From positions 1 through 9,233 of the forward strand of contig PMUE01000245.1 in the NCBI GenBank assembly GCA_003167055.1: 9,233 bases of DNA, written 5' to 3'. The position numbers and the translations under genes were made by a program. Origin of the DNA: Vulcanimicrobiota bacterium (GTDB taxonomy: Bacteria; Vulcanimicrobiota; Vulcanimicrobiia; Vulcanimicrobiales; Vulcanimicrobiaceae). This document shows, piece by piece, positions 6,149 through 9,233 of the stretch (its first letter is position 1; each line of letters starts with the position of its first letter). The notes under the pieces are model-generated. The model was not told where the DNA came from. It saw nothing but the letters and a program-made list of their open reading frames with translations, and searched no databases.

Positions 6149-7573
6149 CTAGAACTGATTCCAAAGATACTGATTATAGACTTCGTGGTGGAATTGAACT
6201 TCCGGCGCCTTCACGAACGTGCCGAGCGCACGCGGGCAGCGGTCGGCCGCGGCCTGCTTGAGGTCGGCGTAGCGTCCCTTGACGTCGTCGCCGAGCAGTG
6301 CGCTTACCCACTTCGAGTCGCGAAACGCCGCGAGCGCGTCGTAGATATTGTCCGGAAGGAAGCCCTTGGTTCCGCGCACGTTGGGTGCGGTCTCGCCTTC
6401 GAGACCGGTCTTGAAGACCGAGAGCATCACCAAGTACGGATTCGCGTCGGGCGCTACCGAGCGCACCTCGACGCGCACGCTGCGCTCGTTGCCGATCGGA
6501 AAACGGATCATCGAACCGCGATCGACTGCCGAGGCCATGATTTGATTGGGCGCTTCGAAGTGCGGATCGAGCCGGCGATACGCGTTCACCGATGAGTTGA
6601 GCATCAAGCAGATGTCCTTGCCGGCGCTGAGAATGCGATCGGTAAACTGGTTGGCGAGGGGGCTCAGATTCTCTTGGCCCTTGGGATCCCAGAAAAGATT
6701 CTTGCCGTCCTTGCTACTCACCGAGACGTTGGTATGCATGCCGTTGCCGTTCACGCCGACGACCGGCTTGGGCAAGAAGCAGGCGGTCATGTCCATGCTG
6801 GTCGCGACCTGGCGGCAAATCAATTTGTACATCGCGATGCGGTCCGCCGCCGCAACGACGTCGCCGTAGTTATAGTTGATCTCGAACTGCGACGGCGCGA
6901 CTTCGGGATGGTCCTTCTCATTCTCGAAGCCCATCGCGCGCTGCACTTCGGCAACGGTATCGATGAACGTGCGCAGCGGATCGCCCGGCAGTGAATGGTA
7001 GTATCCGCCCGTATTGACGTATTCGAACTCGCCGGTCTGATAGAAGCGCTGTTCCGCGTCGACACCGCCGAAGAGAAAGCCCTCGATCTCGTTGGCCGCG
7101 TTGAGCGTATAGCCGTTCTTGGCGAACTGGTCGTTGGCAAATTGCTTGAGTACGCCGCGAATATCGGCGTTAAACGGCGAACCGTCGCGATTGAGCACGT
7201 CGCCGAACACCAGCACCTTGCCCGCGCCGAAGACGTCGGCTGGGGCCCAATAGAACGAAGCCCAATCGCAGTTGAGGCGCAGATCGCTTTCGCGCTGCGC
7301 GGTGAACCCGCGAATCGAGGAGCCGTCGAACGTCAGGTTGTCATGGGACTTGAGCAAGAACTTCTTGTCGTAGTCGAGCATGTGCAGCCGGCCTTCGAGA
7401 TCGGAGAAGAGCACGGTCACGGCTTTGATCCGCTTCTCTTTTTCGAGGTAGCTCAACCGCTCTTGCGCGATCCGTTCGATCGGCACGCGGTCCTTCCGTA
7501 GTTGCTTTGCGCCAAGGTTGAGTTCTTCGAGCTCGGTATAGGACAACTCGAGGAAATCGCGCATCTCGGGCAT
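6149..7573 (-). CDS. glnA: Glutamine synthetase, type I-like
   Basis: Cytoplasmic enzyme that makes glutamine from glutamate, ammonium and ATP. The 474 residues carry the beta-grasp domain with F-D-G-S-S-I-R-G-F (82-90) and then the catalytic domain. The latter has N-E-I-E-G-F-L-F (161-168), S-Q-F-E-I-N-Y (228-234), the glutamate loop N-G-N-G-M-H-T-N (275-282), N-A-Y-R-R-L with F-E-A-P (330-342), the Arg-rich R-S-V-R-V-E-V-R (364-371) and A-N-P-Y (377-380). It differs from standard GlnA in three ways: an N-terminal helical extension of about 30 residues, T-N replacing the usual H-x-H part of the glutamate loop, and a C-terminal 60 residues ending N-Q-Y-L-W-N-Q-F. Tyr411 lies where GSI-beta is adenylylated (N-I-Y-D), but the flanking L-P-P-E-E is missing, so control by adenylylation is doubtful. 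ATG at 7571-7573 is chosen because AAGGAG lies 9 nt upstream; the next ATG, three codons in, is too far away. It leads the pair glnA-amt. Confidence 0.92.
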   Translation of the reverse strand: MPEMRDFLELSYTELEELNLGAKQLRKDRVPIERIAQERLSYLEKEKRIKAVTVLFSDLEGRLHMLDYDKKFLLKSHDNLTFDGSSIRGFTAQRESDLRLNCDWASFYWAPADVFGAGKVLVFGDVLNRDGSPFNADIRGVLKQFANDQFAKNGYTLNAANEIEGFLFGGVDAEQRFYQTGEFEYVNTGGYYHSLPGDPLRTFIDTVAEVQRAMGFENEKDHPEVAPSQFEINYNYGDVVAAADRIAMYKLICRQVATSMDMTACFLPKPVVGVNGNGMHTNVSVSSKDGKNLFWDPKGQENLSPLANQFTDRILSAGKDICLMLNSSVNAYRRLDPHFEAPNQIMASAVDRGSMIRFPIGNERSVRVEVRSVAPDANPYLVMLSVFKTGLEGETAPNVRGTKGFLPDNIYDALAAFRDSKWVSALLGDDVKGRYADLKQAAADRCPRALGTFVKAPEVQFHHEVYNQYLWNQF

Positions 7574-7582
7574 CTCTCGTAT

Positions 7583-7588
7583 CTCCTT
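7583..7588 (-). promoter_or_regulatory. Shine-Dalgarno of glnA
   Basis: The minus strand reads AAGGAG, 9 nt before ATG 7571-7573. This strong site favours the first ATG over the in-frame ATG at 7562-7564, which would leave an 18-nt gap. Confidence 0.85.
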
Positions 7589-7593
7589 GGGTC

Positions 7594-7623
7594 TTGAGCC
7601 GGACAGTTGGACGACGGTTTAAC
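7594..7623 (+). promoter_or_regulatory. Weak sigma-70-type promoter candidate for the JmjC-like gene
   Basis: TTGAGC (7594-7599) and TTTAAC (7618-7623), separated by 18 bp, each match the -35 and -10 consensus at four of six bases. Transcription would start near 7630, about 60 nt before the GTG at 7689. The spacing is acceptable but the match is modest, so this is only a candidate. Confidence 0.22.
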
Positions 7624-7629
7624 GCAAAA

Positions 7630-7645
7630 AGCGAGCGACCTCCCA
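7630..7645 (-). promoter_or_regulatory. Possible sigma-54-like element upstream of glnA
   Basis: On the minus strand TGGGAGGTCGCTCGCT matches the -24/-12 consensus (TGGCACRNNNNTTGCW) at nine of twelve defined positions, including the GG and GC spaced by 10 bp. It would give a leader of about 45 nt to glnA, a gene often under sigma-54 control in Proteobacteria. In GC-rich DNA such a match can arise by chance, and nothing here shows that this organism has RpoN. Confidence 0.18.
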
Positions 7646-7688
7646 GGACCGCTAAGTCCGTCCGCGCCGCCGGTCGATATCACCTTGA

Positions 7689-8921
7689 GTGGAGTCCGTC
7701 ATCGCTAAACGCCCTGCGCTCGAGTTCATCCTCGCGCCGAGCACCGCCGCCGACTTCTTCGAGCGGCACTTCGAAAAGCTACCCTTGCACGTCGAGCGCA
7801 ACGACCCGGCCTACTTTGCCGGCGTCTACAGCGTCGCCGACGTTGAGGACTCGCTCGTCGTGGGTGCCCGCGAGCCGGAGAACTTCGCCCTGGTCAAGGC
7901 GGGCAGCCCGGAGGTCGCCGAGGATGACTTCACCTACGAGCGCCCAAGCGTGCGCTGGCGGCTCACCGGCAAGGGGCCGCGCCGCTGGATCGACGCGCGC
8001 AAGGTTGTCAACTATTTCGCCGACGGCTACACGCTGATCATCAAGGACGCTGCGCTCTTCAGCGCAGACCTGCAACGCTTCTGCAACCACCTGCAGCGCG
8101 ATCTCATGGCCTTCGCGCAACCGAACGTATATATCACGCCGCCGGCCGCGCAAGGCTTCCAGGTTCACCACGACACGCACGACACGCTCACCGCGCAGAT
8201 CGCCGGCGAAAAGACCTGGCGCATCTACGAGCCGATTATCGCGCTTCCGCTCGAGTCGCAGCCCTTCCACAGCGGCACCAAGGTCGAGGGGCTCAAGCTG
8301 CTCGACGAAGTGCGGTTGTTGCCCGGCGACACGCTGTACATTCCGCGCGGCTTCCCGCACGAAGCGAAGACCTCCGCGTCGATGTCGCTGCATTGCACTT
8401 TTGCACTCGCGCCGGTACGCATCACCGACGTGATGGATCTGGCACTGCGCATCGCGGGCGATCAGGACGTCGAGTTGCGTCACGCGCTGCCGCCGGCGGT
8501 GCTCGCGCAGGAGGATCTCGCGACACGTCTAGGCGAGTTCTTCGAATCGCGCCTCGCGCAAACGTTCGAAACGCCGCGCATGCAAGTCGCGGTCGACATC
8601 GCGCTCAACGAGCTCTTCCGGCTCACGCGCCCGAATGCGAACGGCGCGTTCGAGCAAGCACTTGAGGCGCTCGACGTCAAGCCGTCGACACGCGTACGCA
8701 TCGATGAGACCGTTCCCTACATGGTGCGTCAGCGCGGCGATGGGATCGAGCTGCTCATCGCGGGCAAGGTCGTGGCCTTTCCACCACTGTGTCGAACCGC
8801 ATTCGAGCGCCTGCAACAGGGTCCGTCCACGGTGGCCGAAATGGACCCGGCGCTCGCGCCCGAGCACAGCACGCTGCTCATCAGATTACTCGTGCTCGAA
8901 GGCCTAGTTATTATCGGCTGA
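7689..8921 (+). CDS. Cupin/JmjC-domain 2-oxoglutarate oxygenase, ribosomal-oxygenase-like
   Basis: Predicted Fe(II)- and 2-oxoglutarate-dependent hydroxylase of the cupin_4 group, which includes bacterial RoxA/YcfD (hydroxylates an Arg of ribosomal protein L16) and the animal MINA53 and NO66. The 410 residues begin with a helix and F-F-E-R-H-F-E-K-L-P-L-H-V (23-35), the usual N-terminal motif 'fle.ywek.Plhv'. The metal triad is readable: H160 and D162 in V-H-H-D-T-H-D, and distal H224 in I-P-R-G-F-P-H-E-A after L-L-P-G-D. G-E-K-T-W-R-I-Y (173-180) is the conserved strand after the first His, and K175 may help bind 2-oxoglutarate. The C-terminal part (about 250-410) fits the dimerisation and winged-helix region. 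The first start in frame is GTG 7689-7691, directly after an in-frame TGA. No Shine-Dalgarno is seen upstream, so initiation may be weak or leaderless. It is divergent from glnA and overlaps the next gene by 11 bp at its end. The actual substrate is unknown. Confidence 0.85.
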   Translation: MESVIAKRPALEFILAPSTAADFFERHFEKLPLHVERNDPAYFAGVYSVADVEDSLVVGAREPENFALVKAGSPEVAEDDFTYERPSVRWRLTGKGPRRWIDARKVVNYFADGYTLIIKDAALFSADLQRFCNHLQRDLMAFAQPNVYITPPAAQGFQVHHDTHDTLTAQIAGEKTWRIYEPIIALPLESQPFHSGTKVEGLKLLDEVRLLPGDTLYIPRGFPHEAKTSASMSLHCTFALAPVRITDVMDLALRIAGDQDVELRHALPPAVLAQEDLATRLGEFFESRLAQTFETPRMQVAVDIALNELFRLTRPNANGAFEQALEALDVKPSTRVRIDETVPYMVRQRGDGIELLIAGKVVAFPPLCRTAFERLQQGPSTVAEMDPALAPEHSTLLIRLLVLEGLVIIG

Positions 8922-9233
8922 CGGTCTCAGCAAACATTTCGCGTAGTTTGTATTTTTGAATCTTGCCGGTGACGGTCATCGGGAACTCGTCGGTCAGGTG
9001 TACGTAGCGGGGGATCTTGTAATGGGCGAGTTTGCCCTGGCAGAATTCGCGCAGCTGCTCGGCCGTCAGCGGCCGGGCGCCGGGGCGGAGCCTGATCCAG
9101 GCCATCAGCTCCTCGCCGTACTTCGCGTCGGGGACGCCGATCACCTGGGCGTCGAGGATGTCGGGGTGGGTGTAGAGGAACTCCTCCACTTCGCGCGGAT
9201 AGACGTTCTCACCGCCGCGGATCACCATGTCCT
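8911..9233 (-). CDS. Acyl-CoA synthetase (AMP-binding), C-terminal domain, cut by right edge
   Basis: C-terminal end of an ANL-superfamily adenylate-forming enzyme, which activates a carboxylic acid with ATP and transfers it to CoA. About 107 residues are visible. The hinge-type sequence D-M-V-I-R-G-G-E-N-V-Y-P-R-E-V-E-E continues to the window edge with no stop, so the ATG at 9226-9228 is internal. It is followed by V-I-G-V-P-D-A-K-Y-G-E (30-40 from that Met), K-I-P-R-Y-V and the catalytic-lysine motif M-T-V-T-G-K-I-Q-K (lysine 89 from that Met). The G-G-E-N-V-Y-P form is common in medium- and long-chain fatty acyl-CoA synthetases, but the acid cannot be told from this part. The stop TAA (8911-8913) lies inside the end of the convergent JmjC-like gene. 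Confidence 0.92.
   Translation of the reverse strand, partial: DMVIRGGENVYPREVEEFLYTHPDILDAQVIGVPDAKYGEELMAWIRLRPGARPLTAEQLREFCQGKLAHYKIPRYVHLTDEFPMTVTGKIQKYKLREMFAETVSR

Noticed and set aside
7646..7659. GGAC-N6-GTCC dyad between glnA and the JmjC-like gene
   Set aside because: Only 4-bp arms in GC-rich DNA; too short to claim as an operator.
1..9233. CRISPR array, insertion sequence, integrase, toxin-antitoxin or defence genes
   Set aside because: Reading all gene-sized frames and spacers showed no transposase, integrase, array-like repeats or defence-type domains. The content is core metabolism and housekeeping.

Overview
The window is from a GC-rich bacterial chromosome (GC estimated by eye at about 60%). 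It is densely coded, with short spacers, GTG as well as ATG starts, and long antisense open frames typical of GC-rich DNA. The content is mostly housekeeping genes. I see no IS element, phage gene, CRISPR array, rRNA or tRNA. The block S18 - L9 - Lon-type protease - DnaB is a gene order I associate with clostridial and other Terrabacteria-like genomes. The sequence does not fix the taxon. A deep-branching high-GC lineage such as Eremiobacterota (WPS-2) would fit, but that is a low-confidence guess.

Layout from left to right. A plus-strand gene cut by the left edge encodes a YbjN-like small protein and ends at 348. It converges on a long run of six minus-strand genes, which read in transcription order (right to left) as: glnA (type I glutamine synthetase), amt (ammonium transporter), rpsR (S18), rplI (L9), a Lon-family ATP-dependent protease (LonC/LonB-like), and dnaB (replicative helicase). 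From 7689 a divergent plus-strand gene encodes a cupin/JmjC-type 2-oxoglutarate oxygenase resembling ribosomal oxygenases. It meets, tail to tail with an 11-bp overlap, the C-terminal end of an acyl-CoA synthetase cut by the right edge.

The minus-strand run looks like two transcription units. glnA-amt is an ammonium uptake and assimilation pair: Amt brings in ammonium and glutamine synthetase fixes it. No PII gene lies between or beside them. rpsR-rplI-lonC-dnaB is tightly packed (15-nt gap, 11-nt gap, then a 4-nt GTGA overlap). It has a sigma-70-like promoter candidate just upstream of rpsR, inside the 148-bp spacer after amt. It joins ribosome assembly, protein quality control and DNA replication in one unit. 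The usual upstream partners rpsF and ssb are absent.

The least-explained sequence is in the spacers. The rpsR leader holds up to three stem-loops packed between the predicted transcription start and the Shine-Dalgarno. A perfect 10-bp inverted repeat touches the amt start codon. The glnA-amt spacer has a near-exact direct repeat 31 bp apart, and one copy overlaps a 10-mer that recurs in the rpsR leader. I do not see a clear new multi-gene system here. These regulatory structures and the variant glutamine synthetase are the best leads.
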